This document shows, piece after piece, positions 21,996 through 33,844 of a DNA stretch of 64,000 nucleotides (its first letter is position 1; the number at the start of each line of letters is the position of its first letter). The notes under the pieces are model-generated. The model ran no database searches, was not told the origin of the DNA, and saw only the letters and a list, made by a program, of their open reading frames with translations. The position numbers were made by a program, and so were the translations under genes. The stretch is from Rhyzopertha dominica (taxonomy: Eukaryota; Arthropoda; Insecta; Coleoptera; Bostrichidae): assembly GCA_025024175.1 (NCBI GenBank), contig QCXZ01000137.1, forward strand, positions 744,001 through 808,000, read 5' to 3'.

Positions 21996-22170
21996 CTTTT
22001 GTTCGCTTTGCAATATATGGTTTCCATAATTCTCTTTTCTTTGTTGCTACTTGGGTTTTTATTTCCTAATTCTACCAAAACAGACACATTGGTGGAATGA
22101 GGATATAAAGCCAAGTAGCAAAGAAAAAAGAAGTACAGAAACAATATATTGCAAAGAGAACAACAGATAT
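21996..22170. repeat. Inverted duplication of a retrotransposon segment
   Basis: The left arm (about 21996-22083) reads on the minus strand like the right arm (about 22088-22165) on the plus strand: both give KPSSKEK/NPSSNKEK followed by ETIYCK. The arms are about 75 bases and almost touch at the centre. The duplicated segment is the start of the non-LTR relic that continues to the right. Confidence 0.72.
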
Positions 22171-22340
22171 TACACAAGATACAAACAGCAGAGAATAAAA
22201 GTCAAATAACCAGTAAAAGAAGCCAAAGGGGAAGAATTTGGGACGAAAAAGTTTTTAGCTAAGTATCAGGCATTAAGAAATTGGCGGATTCTAAAAGACG
22301 AATTTGCTAACGTATCACAAACGCCAGATATTGCAAAATA
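22081..22340 (+). pseudogene. Non-LTR retrotransposon relic, linker upstream of reverse transcriptase
   Basis: The frame gives HWWNEDIKPSSKEKRS, NNRYYTRYKQQRIKVK and then VKEAKGEEFGTKKF. This is the pattern between endonuclease and reverse transcriptase of insect non-LTR retrotransposons (a WWN motif followed by basic residues, tyrosines and a K-E-A-K helix). The catalytic part expected next is missing or unrecognisable until about 23220. Confidence 0.6.
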
Positions 22341-23221
22341 AAGATCTGCGCCTTTTAAACAATAGAAGCTTGAAAAATAAGACTCACCCGTCATCCCAAT
22401 ACAAAATCTAACCTTCTGTAGCTTCCTCATGCACCGAAACACTTGTCACGTTACCAAAAAGTAATTCTACACTAACACAGCACGCACAACAACAAAGTCT
22501 AAAACACTTCAACGCGAAATACGTTTTCGAAAATAAGTTTTATAAAAATTCTACCGACGCGTGCACGCTTTGAGGGTCTCGTTTGGACTAAAACGCAATG
22601 ATAACTACAGAAGTTGGTTAAATAAGAAACTGTTTACACTAAAACGGGTGACGTAGCGAGCGACAAAAAACTATATAAGAAGCAAAAAACTGAGTATTTT
22701 CGTGGGCTGGGATACAGCGATCGGAATTAAATTTAGAGTCGGCGATTGGAAGGTAGTTTTGAGAACCTGATGACAAATTTTTGGGAATTAGGCGCTCCCT
22801 ACATATCACAGTCGAGATTAGACGGATTAAACAAGAATTCGTGTCATTTGTGACTTGATAATTTTTTGCAGCAATTTTTGATTCTTTTTAACGATATTTT
22901 GGGTCCTGATAAATGATATTCTGGATGTCTGTTGCATATTTACATTTTTATAAATTTTTTCATAGCAGAATCACTGGCGTGGTAGATTTTAAATAAGCGT
23001 CAAATTTTACTATTCGGTAAGTCAGACAGCTACACAGATGAAATGTTGCATGTCTGTGATTTTCCCTGGGACTCTTCTGCAAAGTATAGTCTAACATTCC
23101 CAGAAAACTGGTCTGAAGAAAAGGGGTATAAATAACAAAAAATTACGTCAGACTAAGTAACATTGAATGGGCGATATATTGTGGAAACTACATAACAAGG
23201 TAAACCAGTAAAACAAGTTAA

Positions 23222-23850
23222 ATTGGGGTATACAAAATCAAAGGTGGTAAAACTAGCAGAATGCGTATTTGCAGATGACCTGCTGATCTGTGCAGAAAAC
23301 GAAGAGATGGAATGGAAGTATGAATGAAGAGATAAATGAAAGAATCACTAGTGCAATAAAGATGTACCACTCACTAAATAGGACGTTAATAAATCAATAG
23401 GAAATAAGTGAGAAGAAAAAGGACGGTATACAAGACCATTTATAGACCAATATTGACATATGGTAGTGAAGGTAGGGTATTAAGTGATAGACTTGTAAGT
23501 AGACTGCAAGCAACAGGGATGAAATACTTAAGACGTGTTAAAGGGGTGACTAGAATGGACAGAATAAGAAACGACAGAATCAGAGAAGAACTGGAAATAG
23601 AGTCGATCAAACAAACTATGGGCGAAAAACTAAAGTGGTTCGAGCTCCTGGTGAGAACGAGCGAGCAAAGGCCCAAAAACTAGTATGGGAGGCAAAAGTA
23701 CAAGGAAAGACAAGAAGAGGAAGACCGCAGAAGACATGGAACATAGCAGTGGCCGAGGCGTTGAAGAAGAGAAGCTAGAAGAATAACAAAGGACAGGACT
23801 AAGTGGAAGATTATAGTGCAAAAGACAGTAAACGAGCATACATACCAATT
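23222..23850 (+). pseudogene. Non-LTR retrotransposon reverse transcriptase relic
   Basis: KLAECVFADDLLICAENEEM at about 23250-23310 contains the FADD active-site box of a reverse transcriptase. After a gap comes a 91-codon frame (23408-23683) with TIYRPILTYGSE, MKYLRRVKGVTRMDRIRND and LKWFELLVR, the typical C-terminal segment of this retrotransposon class. The glycine-histidine normally found in LKWFGH is replaced. Sequence further right (AKGKTRRGRPQKTW-like codons to about 23760) fits the end of the protein. Stops and frameshifts make it dead. It may belong with 22081-22340. Confidence 0.78.
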
Positions 23851-23859
23851 GATAAATTA

Positions 23860-25245
23860 AGAAACTGATTACATAATATATAAATAGGATAAAGGGGTAT
23901 CGTTTTTTTGAGATCGTGTAAAAACGAAATTCTGCAACTACTACAAATCCCAGTAGCGTACACTCTATCAAAAAAGTCCACCCATCAGTGGTTTGTGCCC
24001 CTCACACCCTCATTAACGCAAACAAACCGGACCATCCTAACACATCGATACCACAAAGCCAAACAATGGCGTATCAACATTCCATTCATACCTGGCCATC
24101 AAAAGCCCTTATCTGGGGTGTTCATTGACAGCCACATTATCCCGGCTATCTGATCTCTTAGTCCCGGTCCTAATGTGGTACACATGCCCCGGTTCAAATC
24201 CGGTGTCATCCGCAACTGCCGTCGAGACTCGGAGAGGTGTTCAGCCGTGATCTGAGCGGGTATAGTGCCCGCAGAGAGAAGGTGCGCTCGGAAGATTTGA
24301 ATATTGAACACCGGTCGTCTTTTTCAGCCTTTCATCTATCTCGTAGGCTGTTTTTTCAACGTAGATATGGAAGATAGATTGGGTTGATCAAGAGTTCTTC
24401 CAAACCGCTATTTGGGCACTGGAGTCGTCCCCAAATTTTGGCACTGCATCAGCAAAACCTGACTGTATGTAGAGCAGCAACTAGGCTTTAAGATTTTTTA
24501 AATTTTACATAGCTTTCTAAAGTCAACGCTTCAAAATCAAGCATATATAGATTATTAAAGAAAAAAGTAATATTGTCAGACCACCCGCTTCTAAACCTGG
24601 CAGAAAGAGGCTTTCAATTGAAGAAGACGTCAATAATCAAATTAGAAACGTAAATAGACCAACATTAAACAACACTGAATACCTCTTAAATTAAACTTTC
24701 ACTGGGAAAAGCAAAAGAGAAAATTGTATTTTACTGAAAACGACATTGTTTGCTGGAATCTTAATAACTAGAACCATCAATTAACTAACAAATAGCAAAT
24801 GCAAGCCTCGTCTTTTTAGACGACCTTTCGCAGTAAAAAAATAAAAGATACTGAATTCTCTAGAATTTTTGTTAATAATGTGTTCTAGTGTTAAGCGGTT
24901 ATTATTGTTGTCGTCGTTACAGTGAAGTAGTTTCGTGTATTTAGCCAAATGTATACAAGGAGTTACACAATACAGAAACCGCCTACGGAGCATATTGGCT
25001 CACGAAATAGATATCTGGGGAAAACGGTGTTCGGAAGCAGCTTGGAAGAAACTGTTCAAGGTCTATGGCCAAAATACGACTCAGAAGAATCCCAAAACTC
25101 ATAAACGACTTGCAACAATAAGGATTCAGTTGGAGAGAAGAAATCTTAGCGGCAACACCAGAATGAAGGAGTAAAAGTAACCACTATGATGCGATAGTTT
25201 TGTTTAGAGACCAGGAAGCCATGGAAATAAGTCGTCAAGAATCTC
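23860..25245. other. Intergenic; possible SINE-like segment at about 24120-24330
   Basis: A GGTTCAAATCC at about 24190-24202 matches the internal B-box of tRNA promoters, but no matching acceptor stem or good A-box was found. A small hairpin GCGGGTATAGTGCCCGC lies near 24257. The remainder holds no recognisable gene. Confidence 0.3.
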
Positions 25246-26529
25246 TAGTGGGCCATCTAACGTTTGCATTTTGAAGTAGTGGTTATTTAGAGTTTGGCAA
25301 CACTTCTGTCATTCGTGCTATGACAGAAATTTAATTTAATATTTGACATTTACGAAATGGGTCGCTTTACGCTTGAACAAAATTGGGAAATACTGAAAAG
25401 TGGTGAATCTTCTGTCCAAACTGTAAGAAATTTACGTGGAAAATTCAGTAGAAATGAAATGCCTTCACGACAATTTGTGGATCAATTTGTCAAGCGAGTT
25501 CGTGAAAGTGGATCGTTATTGAATAAACCAACACATTTACGTTCTTGTCCAGTGCGTACAGCTGAAAACATTGCTGTTGTTGCTCGTAGTGTGCGTGAAC
25601 AACCATCAACATCAACTCGTCATCGTTCTCAAGAATTGAACATTTCTCTCAGGAGAATTTTGCATAAAGATCTCGGTATGAAAGCCTAGAAAGTTCAATT
25701 AGTCCAAGAAATAAAGCCTCATAACCATCCAATGCGTTTTCGATTCGCAGAATGGGCTGAAGATCGTTTAGCTGAAGATGAGCATTTTTACCGAAAAATC
25801 GTGTTTTCAGATGAGGCTCATTTTCACCTTGCAGGCTATGTCAATAAGCAAAATTGCCGTATTTGGGGATTAGAAAATCCACACGTGATTGTTGAGCAGC
25901 CGATGCATCCACAACGAGTGACTGTTTGGTGTGGATTTTGGTCAGGAGGCATCATTGGTCCATTTTTCTTCGAAAATGATGAAGGAGCCACCGTTACTGT
26001 CAATGGAGATCGTTACCGTGCCATGCTCAACGAATTTTTGTTTCAAAAAATTGAAGAGAATGGCATGGATGATGTTTGGTTTCAACAGGATGGTGCCACT
26101 TGCCATTCAGCCAACATAACCATCGATCTTTTGCGAACTGTTTTTGAAAATCGAGTAATTAGCCGAAATGGTGATGTGAATTGGCCATCTCGCAGCTGTG
26201 ATTTGACACCGTTGGACTATTATTTGTGGGGTGCCGTTAAAGATAAGTGTTACGTGAACCATCCAGAGACTATTGAGGCTTTGAAACAGGAAATCGAAGT
26301 TGCCATTCATGAAATTGAAGCCCAAACAATCGAAAATGTACTGANAAATTGGGTTGATCGGATGGGGTACTGCAAAACCAGCCGTGGTAGTTACTTGAAT
26401 GATGTCGTATTTCATTCATAAATGTAAAAGTTCAATCTTTCTAATAAACTTATAACTTTGAAAAAATATTCATTAATTTTTTATTTATAGCCGATCAAAA
26501 ATGCAAATTTTATATGGCCCACCCATTAT
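25246..26529 (+). mobile_element. Element C (DD41D-type transposon), nearly intact
   Basis: The inverted ends are GTGGGCCATCTAACGTTTGC (left, from about 25248) and the complement of GTGGGCCATATAAAATTTGC (right, ending about 26524). TA lies at the left edge and TTA at the right. The transposase between them is interrupted by a single stop codon. At about 1.28 kb it is a normal one-gene Tc1/mariner-superfamily element. The end sequence differs from families A, B and L, so it is a separate lineage. Confidence 0.85.
25357..26421 (+). pseudogene. Transposase of element C, one in-frame stop
   Basis: The frame is open from 25357 to 26421 except for a TAG at 25687-25689. The N-terminal half has helix-turn-helix segments (MGRFTLEQNWEILK, then ISLRRILHKDLGMKA just before the stop). 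The second half has FSDEAHFHL with the first catalytic aspartate, WFQQDGATCHSA with the second, and CDLTPLDYYLWG with the third. Counting residues gives 41 between the last two, so DD41D as in family L. An N base near 26345 hides one codon. Length is about 354 codons, as expected. With only one nonsense change this copy is young; the stop could also be a sequencing error or a segregating allele. Confidence 0.87.
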
Positions 26530-29528
26530 ATAAAAAAATGCACAGACAAGAATGATACCGTAGAACATCACCTCATCTAGAGCTCCAGCAAGCGATCGGA
26601 CAAACATAGATCAAATCACACAAGGAAACGTCAACATCATCATGAGAGTTTAATCCACAATGCGTCCTAGTGTTATGTACTTATGTTTGCGCAACGATTA
26701 TTGTATACAGTCTGCATAGTATCAATCAATGTTTTAGAAGAGGTTTCAAGAGCAATGTTGTCTTCCTCAGAAGCTTATCGGAACACTCTAGTACATTTTA
26801 CTACAATGTTGTAGTTTTAAGGGATACCCACGATCTTCCTGCGTGTGCTATAGGACGCGGAGGTCCGCCAGGCCACCATGCGAGAAGGAAGGGGGGCGGC
26901 GTGACGGCAAAATCGGTAGCGAGCTCCAGTCCGTACCCATTACGAGATTTGCCCAGCAGTCCCTAAAATCTGCCACAGACTGGTGAGCTGCGGCTTTATA
27001 AATATTATATGACGTTCTCTTGCCAGCTCCGAGGGGGTAAATACCCAATTTGTTATGCTCGCTTATCCCACTGGGTGATATGGACATGGAAGGGTGGAGA
27101 AGATGCATTAGATGAGGTGCCATCCGTTTTGGGGGCGGTAAACAAGAGATTATTGTTAATGCTTGGACTGTTGGAACATTTGTAAAGTGATTTTCGTGAA
27201 GAGGTAGCAAAGGCTTTATTTTCTTCCATTTTTGATTGAATAGTGTGTTTGAGGCAAAGATCTACACCTGGATCAGTGAATCTTTAACACTTTACACAAG
27301 TCATACAAAGCCTTTTACAAAATGTGATAATTCACACACAGATCGAAAATGTAAAATGATAGTACGGACATAAACCAGATTAAGTTGAAAACGAAATGAA
27401 CAATATAGACAACATAATACATGCAACGAATACAACTCTTAATAGAGTCAACAAATTCTAACCAATTATACTGGTATTCTTAATGTAAAATATTACCACC
27501 TGTATATCATGTTAATGTTGATGGCTATTAGTCACATTACATATTAAATAACAGGCAAAATGGGCACTGAAGAACTTTCTTTAAGAGGTCTACTACTCGT
27601 ACTTATGTTAGTGTGTTCATGGATCAGTTAAAGGTCTGCACAACAAGAAAATTACAAAGTGTATTAGTATAAAAACTGGAGATTCTGGACTTTCCGGGAG
27701 ACAATAAAATCTAAATGACCCCATAAAAAGAACAATTAAAAAATCACGTGAAAAAGCGAAAATTGTACATAATTCACATCAAGATCCAAAAGTCCTAATT
27801 GCTACATCTAAAAAGATTCAAACTGTAAAATGATGTTATGCAAGTATATATCTACCTACTTTTAATCTTTTTCTGCAAATTCAAAGACGTAATTAATGAA
27901 GACAAACATAATACCGGGAAAAACCAAGGCCAAACCAAAAGTACAATGCAGAGGAAAAAATCATAAAAAAAGGTCAGGCATCATTTTTTGTCGTCACACT
28001 TAAGGGATATAGCCATTGACAGTTCTTCGAGTGGATATGAAAATATTGCTGTTGGAATAGATGCAGGTTATCGTGATAATGCTAGAAAAGATGACATTGG
28101 ATCTGCAGCCTAACTTGCTGCATTTATGTTTTGCCTATTTTGACATTCTGCTATTTGAAATATTGCAGAAGAAACGGTATTTTTAATCCATTTATTTAAA
28201 ACAGTTATTGGTAGGTTTATAAAAGATAGTGCAGCTTTACCCAATTTACCCATTTTTACATTTTTAAATTAAAAATATGTAATATTGCTAAAATAACTGT
28301 AAACTTTGAAAGCGTATATGAACGATCAAAAAATATATGAAGACAGTTCCACATTATAACACAAAACATCGACTAGCATCAATAGACAAAAAATTATGAT
28401 CTTTAGATTCCAGTGAAACATCGCAAATGAAACGTATATTAAAAAAATGCAATAAGATGATCAATTTCTTTTTGTAAAGAACTTTCGCGTGAGATTCTTT
28501 GTACTCTAACTAATAACGTCCTTATAAGACTATTCTTTTGAATGGGAGGGTGGTGAAATATGACATGTAAATATCTGTCTCTATTTGTTGGTTTTCTGTA
28601 AACCCTGTGTCTTAACTGTCCAGTGTTTACTCTGTAAATTTAGATATCCCGGAAAGTAAGCTACCATCGCTTTCTAATTTTATAGTAAATGTTATGCCAG
28701 GATTTTGGCTGTTCAAATGATTTAATTATATATTAAATTAAATCAGACCGAAACGAGATAAGATACCAACAATTCATGGCACTGTATTGCTTAGGTGTGT
28801 CTAATTCGTAATTCAGCCGCCCCTACCATCATCATGGCAGATAACGACGAAAACAATTAAACAAAGCAAATGTTTTCACTCGCCTAATTACCCATGGGCA
28901 TCCGGATTATGGCTGAATCATGCCTGTAACGAGATATCATTTTAATTTCTGTCTTAATGTGTTGGCCTGCATGTGCCACCGGCTATTAAGGGACCATATT
29001 GTAGGTATAAGGTGTTAGATAAACAAAGATGATAAGGAGCGATTACTTTTACGAAAAACATTCCGTAAAAGCTTGGCAGCTGTCTGGACGGGAGCCAGGT
29101 GCCACGGCAGCAGCTTTGTGTAAAGAGCAAAAAGCCTAAACACTCTTAAGCCCACGACCGCTGTTGGGAAACACGTTTAAAAGATATACGGGCTCCGGTA
29201 CTAATTGCCCGGCGATGAAGACCTACAGTACTCATATTTTAATTATGTCCATAGTTTTACGGTCACATACTTGATAGGTGTGCTTCAGGTATTAAATAGT
29301 GCATATGCCTGTGAAGTTTGTCGACGTATTTCTTTTTATAGAGTTCCCTGAGGTAAAAAGGAGACAATCTTTTCAATTTTACCATCTTAAATTATACATA
29401 TGGTGAGCAGAAAGTGTCTATTTTTATACTAACTTTTATCCTGCCCTTGTGGTATTCATAATAAGACATTTATGAACAATAATGAGACAAAGTTAAAACT
29501 GAGACACCCTTAATACGAATAATTTTTT
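26530..29528. other. Intergenic, no gene recognised
   Basis: Short frames at 26670-26966 and 26848-27210 overlap on opposite strands and carry no recognisable domain. The block 28790-29290 has dense ATTA-type words and mixed composition, another possible regulatory island. Confidence 0.4.
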
Positions 29529-29558
29529 AAAATATTTCCAAATAACATTTTCAACTTT

Positions 29559-29740
29559 CCCCGTATTGTTAGAGTTGTCTTCTTTGCATTTTCCATCGTT
29601 TAATCACGTCGGCATTTCCAGTGGAATACCTTCGCAACGTAAATATTTCTAATGTTTCGATTTAGTATTCTGAACCCCGTATTGCCAGAATTCTCTTCAA
29701 AGTATTTTTCCTTTCGCACCTGCATTTCCAGTGGAATATG
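29559..29740. repeat. Direct repeat, two units about 116 bp apart
   Basis: Unit 1 (29559-29630) and unit 2 (29675-29740) share CCCCGTATTG at the start, a TCTTC block in the middle and GCATTTCCAGTGGAATA at the end. Similar AAATATTTC words precede both, so the true period is about 116 bases with two copies. No coding content. Confidence 0.6.
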
Positions 29741-32153
29741 CTTCTTGTGGACCACTTTTTACCGCGCCGTCGACAAAAATCGCGAGAGATTAATGCGAAT
29801 CAGTGTAGTTTCCACGAGCCGTTAGATTCGTATTTGGTAGCATTTGAAACAGGTGTGTTGTGAAAATTCGCTGATCGATCTATGAACATATTGTGCAACG
29901 TTCATCCAAAAGTTTTGGGATTATCCGACCAACGAATTCTATTTGGACGCTAGAAGCTATTGGTTATTTCGTTTGAGCTTCGTCCAAGCCGCTTTTGCGG
30001 GATTTAAATCACAACGCCACACGTTTCGCTCGATATTGCTTCTTATAAGAAGTTATCAGAGGTGAGTGCTATAATCGATTCTTTTTGGCTTTGTTGTAAG
30101 ACGAATTTGTAACTACAGGGTTCTTTTCACGTTCTTGATTGTGATCGATTGTTCGAACTGCTTTTGTAAACGATCGCTTTCCTCGACTGGTTCCTGGATT
30201 CTTTGGAGGCCACTGATCATACCACGTTTTCCCGAACATTCTATCGAACACGCCAGGGATTCTGGAGGTCATCTTACCAGAACCGAACCAGCTCAGTCCC
30301 GTATCGAGGGGTTTTTAACATCCCCTAAGATTCAACCCACTGCTTGCGTAACAGATAAGTCGACACTAGTTTCTAGTTCTAATTGAGGGTTTTATGCGGT
30401 TTTGCCGAGATTTTATATAGCTTAATCTTTCCAACATTTAGATCATAAATTAATTTACTCCAGGTCAACGTCATTCAATTATTGTTTATTAAGATTTCGT
30501 TTGATAAAGTACAGTAAATGCAATTTTAATTAATATTACATATTGTTTAAGTGTAAAATACATATATAATTTAATATTATATAACATTTAAATCAGACTT
30601 AACTTAATTCGCCAGTTATACATCTCACTTGTTCGCTTGTTTTTTTTTATTTCTGAAACAACAATTTGTAAAGGGAAGAACTTGTAAACGTACGTGTGCA
30701 CACTAACGGTATTCCATCGCTATCCCTGAAACAAAAGAAAAGGTACATTTATAAAAAATTGTATTCATATTATCGCGAACGTATACTTACCTTTTTAGTC
30801 CAATAAGCTTTAATTTTTTAAGGATACTTACCTTGTTATTTTATAGCGTNTATTTGATTTAATAATCCTTTTGCATTTTAATATATTAANTTANTTTCTA
30901 ATTTTGTATTCACACTTCCGACAATAAATCTTGTGTTGCTTTTGGGTGAAACCGTACGCTTTTTTTATACTCGTCTCATACAGTTGAGGTTGGATCACTT
31001 GGGGTGGCGTTTTGGGTATTTTAGCGATGTTTGTTGGTAAATAAAGCGACACTTAGGCAGTTCAGCTCTTCTAGTGATTAAATTTCCGCTGAACTTTCTT
31101 GGTTTTGTTATTTATAAATATTCTGGAGGTAAATAAACCAAGTGGCGCTCACATTTCTAACGGAATAATTTGGTTAATTTCTTGATAACCCCGACCCGTC
31201 TCCACAGAGCTAGAGAGGCACTCAATTACCTCCAAATATTCGCGCGGAATCATTAACCTGGGATCAATTGCGAGAGCTTTTGTTTATTGTTGTTTCGTGA
31301 ACGTCACGTTAAAAAATATGTATCATTTTATCAAAGAACCGTTATACGTTGGCAACCAAAAATACACTTTAATAACATATTTATAAATTTTTGTGTTGCT
31401 GGTATGTTCCCTTTTATTTTTCTTTATTTTGGTGCTGCCGATGGCTGTTGGGCAGCCAAATACGCTTTTCCTTATTTTTAATATATGCACCTAATGGATT
31501 TAAGTTTGAAAATATTTTTCTAAAGAATAGGTAAATACTATTTTTGGTCACAAACGAATGAACGGATATTCGCACTGACGGTGGAAGTTATGGAGCATAC
31601 ACTGAAGATGCCACCAGCGAAACGGATAAATAAAGAAGAAGAAACCTTGAACCACAACATGTAACAGTCCGGAAGAAAACATTTTCGCAATTTCTTCCAC
31701 ATTCCACAGCTCTTTTCCAAATTAGCATCCGTAATACCTCTTCCGGTGTACCGTCCATTGTGCTTTGCTTGCCATTATTCCCGACGCCGTTTTGTCACCA
31801 CCAGCTAACCGAAAATCCCCCGGTATTCTTCTGGGATTACGAACGGGACATTGGGCGCGCACAATCGCTGTTTACCTAAGCCCCGGCATATTGATACACC
31901 GAGGTGACAAATATGTCGCCCATTAACACAATATCCTCCGCTGTCGACTATAAACTTGCTGCCACATTGAGAGACCCGGTATTAGGAGGCTTTGGAGCCT
32001 ATAATGCGCTTGTAACCTACACTGTCGGATCAGTGTGTAAATACTTTTTGAGGGGTGGGTGTTTAAAAGTCTTTTTTACGGTCATCTTGGTACGGTCACG
32101 ACGAGATGAGTGGAGCATGGAAATTTATGGCGATGGGCTTTTAACGAGTAGTC
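29741..32153. other. Intergenic; two GAAACG-type motifs
   Basis: No gene is recognised. On the minus strand at about 30018-30065 the sequence reads CTGATAACTTCT ... GAGCGAAACGTG. On the plus strand at about 31601-31640 it reads CTGAAGATGCCACCAGCGAA followed by ACGGATAAATAAAGAAGAAG. These resemble each other and the palindrome at 8285-8411. N bases lie at 30850-30895. Confidence 0.35.
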
Positions 32154-32179
32154 AATGCAAACACGAGACCTAAAATCAT

Positions 32180-33419
32180 GTTTACAGCCTTTTGAAATGT
32201 CACATCCTAAACTTGAAATCTGGTATTGGGTTACTAAAGAAATATACACCAATTTAAATTCTAACAAGTTAGTCCTGGCAATATTTTTAGACCTTAGAAA
32301 AGCTTTCGACACTGTTCAATTTGATATCCTATTCAAAAAAATGGAGAGATACAGGGCCAGGAGTCACAGTCTAGGGCTCTTCAAAAGTTATTTAACTGAT
32401 ACAGACCAATATGTAAGAGTATGTGATACCCAAAGTACACCCCTGACTGTAAAGAATGGTGTACCACAGGGCACTGTACTAGGACCTTTACTTTTTTAAT
32501 GTATATTAATGACTTGCTGGAGGATACGGTGGAGTGTAAGATCTATTGTTATGCAGATGATACTGTTTTGGTTGTGAATGGTAATACTTGGGCCGAGGTA
32601 AAGAGCAAGTCTGAAGGAGTTCTCTCTGACGTAGGCCGGTGGTTGGAGTGTAATGGGCTGTCACTAAATACAGACAAAACTAAATATGTTCCATTTGCAG
32701 CTAAGAATAAAACACTACCTCCATATACATCCATAATATTGCACAAAACATCCTGTGATTTAATAAATTGGAATTGTAATATTGAAATACAGCAAGTACT
32801 AAATATTAAATATTTGGGTGTACATTTTGACTCCCACATGCGATGGAACGTTCATTGCGAACAATTATGTAATAAAATTAGGCATGTATATTTTTATTTT
32901 AAAGAATTAAGAAACATTTTGGACATTTCAAATCTGGTGACAGTTTATTACGCTTTGATACAGTGTGTATTAACTTATGGTATAATAGTTTGGGGATCCG
33001 CCAATAAAACTACAATAAAATGCGTTGAAATACTGAAAAAATCTATTATAAAAGTAATTATGAACAAGCATCGCAGATATTCATCGGATCTTTTGTATGA
33101 ACAATCAAAATTAATGGACTTGCGGCAATTATACGCACTTATGATATACAAATATTTATACAAAAACAGAAGCTTTTTACTAACATATCCCAACCATGAA
33201 TATGTAACAAGAGGAATGACTAGCAACTCGGCCTGTGTGCCATTTGCAACAAAAACTTTGTGTCAGAGAAACATTGATTTTTTTGCACCTTTATTATATA
33301 ACATGCTAACGCCAGATTTGAAATCTTGCACGAATTACATAGCCTATTGTAAGAACATTAAAGCAATGATAATGAACAGGGATCGTCATGAATTTTCAAA
33401 TTTAATTGATCGATTATAA
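32180..33419 (+). pseudogene. Non-LTR retrotransposon reverse transcriptase D1, one frameshift
   Basis: The protein is 5'-truncated but otherwise well preserved. Reverse transcriptase boxes appear in order: LAIFLDLRKAFDTVQFD, NGVPQGTVLGPLLF and YCYADDTVLV, with the catalytic aspartates in AFD and YADD. A thumb and C-terminal region runs to a stop at 33417-33419 (TLCQRNIDFFAPLLYNML). The only lesion is directly after GPLLF at 32497-32499, where a run of T appears one base short and brings TAA into frame; the next frame begins MYINDL as expected. The element continues to a (TTA)n tail at 33804-33821, the usual 3' end of this retrotransposon type. The exact clade was not resolved. The region before about 32180 is missing. 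Confidence 0.85.
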
Positions 33420-33803
33420 ATTATACAAAATAAATTAAAACTTTTTATTATTTATTTATAATTTTCTAGCTATATTTTTCTTTTTCTCCTCAGCTCTGTT
33501 CAACGATGTACATTTCGTTTGTTTCTCTAAATCTAATTTAAATTTTATGTAAAAAATCTTGTTTTGTCTTGCATACATGTGTATGGGTTTCCTTTTCTTT
33601 AGTGATGTACATGGTAGATATACTATTACAAATACTTTTATTTTTTTAGATTCTGCTCAGCACATGCACACAAAATAATTATATTGATTTTTTCATTGCT
33701 CGCATACAAGCCTTTAGGCTTTCGCGGTGAGATTTTATTTATTTAATACAAATTATGTTATATTTAAAATGATGTAAATTATGTTTTAGTTTAAATAAAT
33801 ACC

Positions 33804-33821
33804 TATTATTATTATTATTAT
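33804..33821 (+). repeat. (TTA)n 3' tail of retrotransposon D1
   Basis: ATTATTATTATTATTATTA follows TAAATAAATACC. The same kind of tail ends the copies D2, D5 and D6. Confidence 0.75.
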
Positions 33822-33844
33822 AAAAATATGAGTTTTCCTTGAAT

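Noticed and set aside
23440..23676. Minus-strand frame opposite the retrotransposon relic
   Set aside because: Shadow of the + strand coding relic, which carries recognisable reverse transcriptase C-terminal motifs.
24150..24215. tRNA gene
   Set aside because: The T-arm is plausible but acceptor and D arms do not pair, so not called as a tRNA.
26670..27210. Overlapping frames of 98 (+) and 120 (-) codons
   Set aside because: Low-complexity content and mutual overlap, with no domain.
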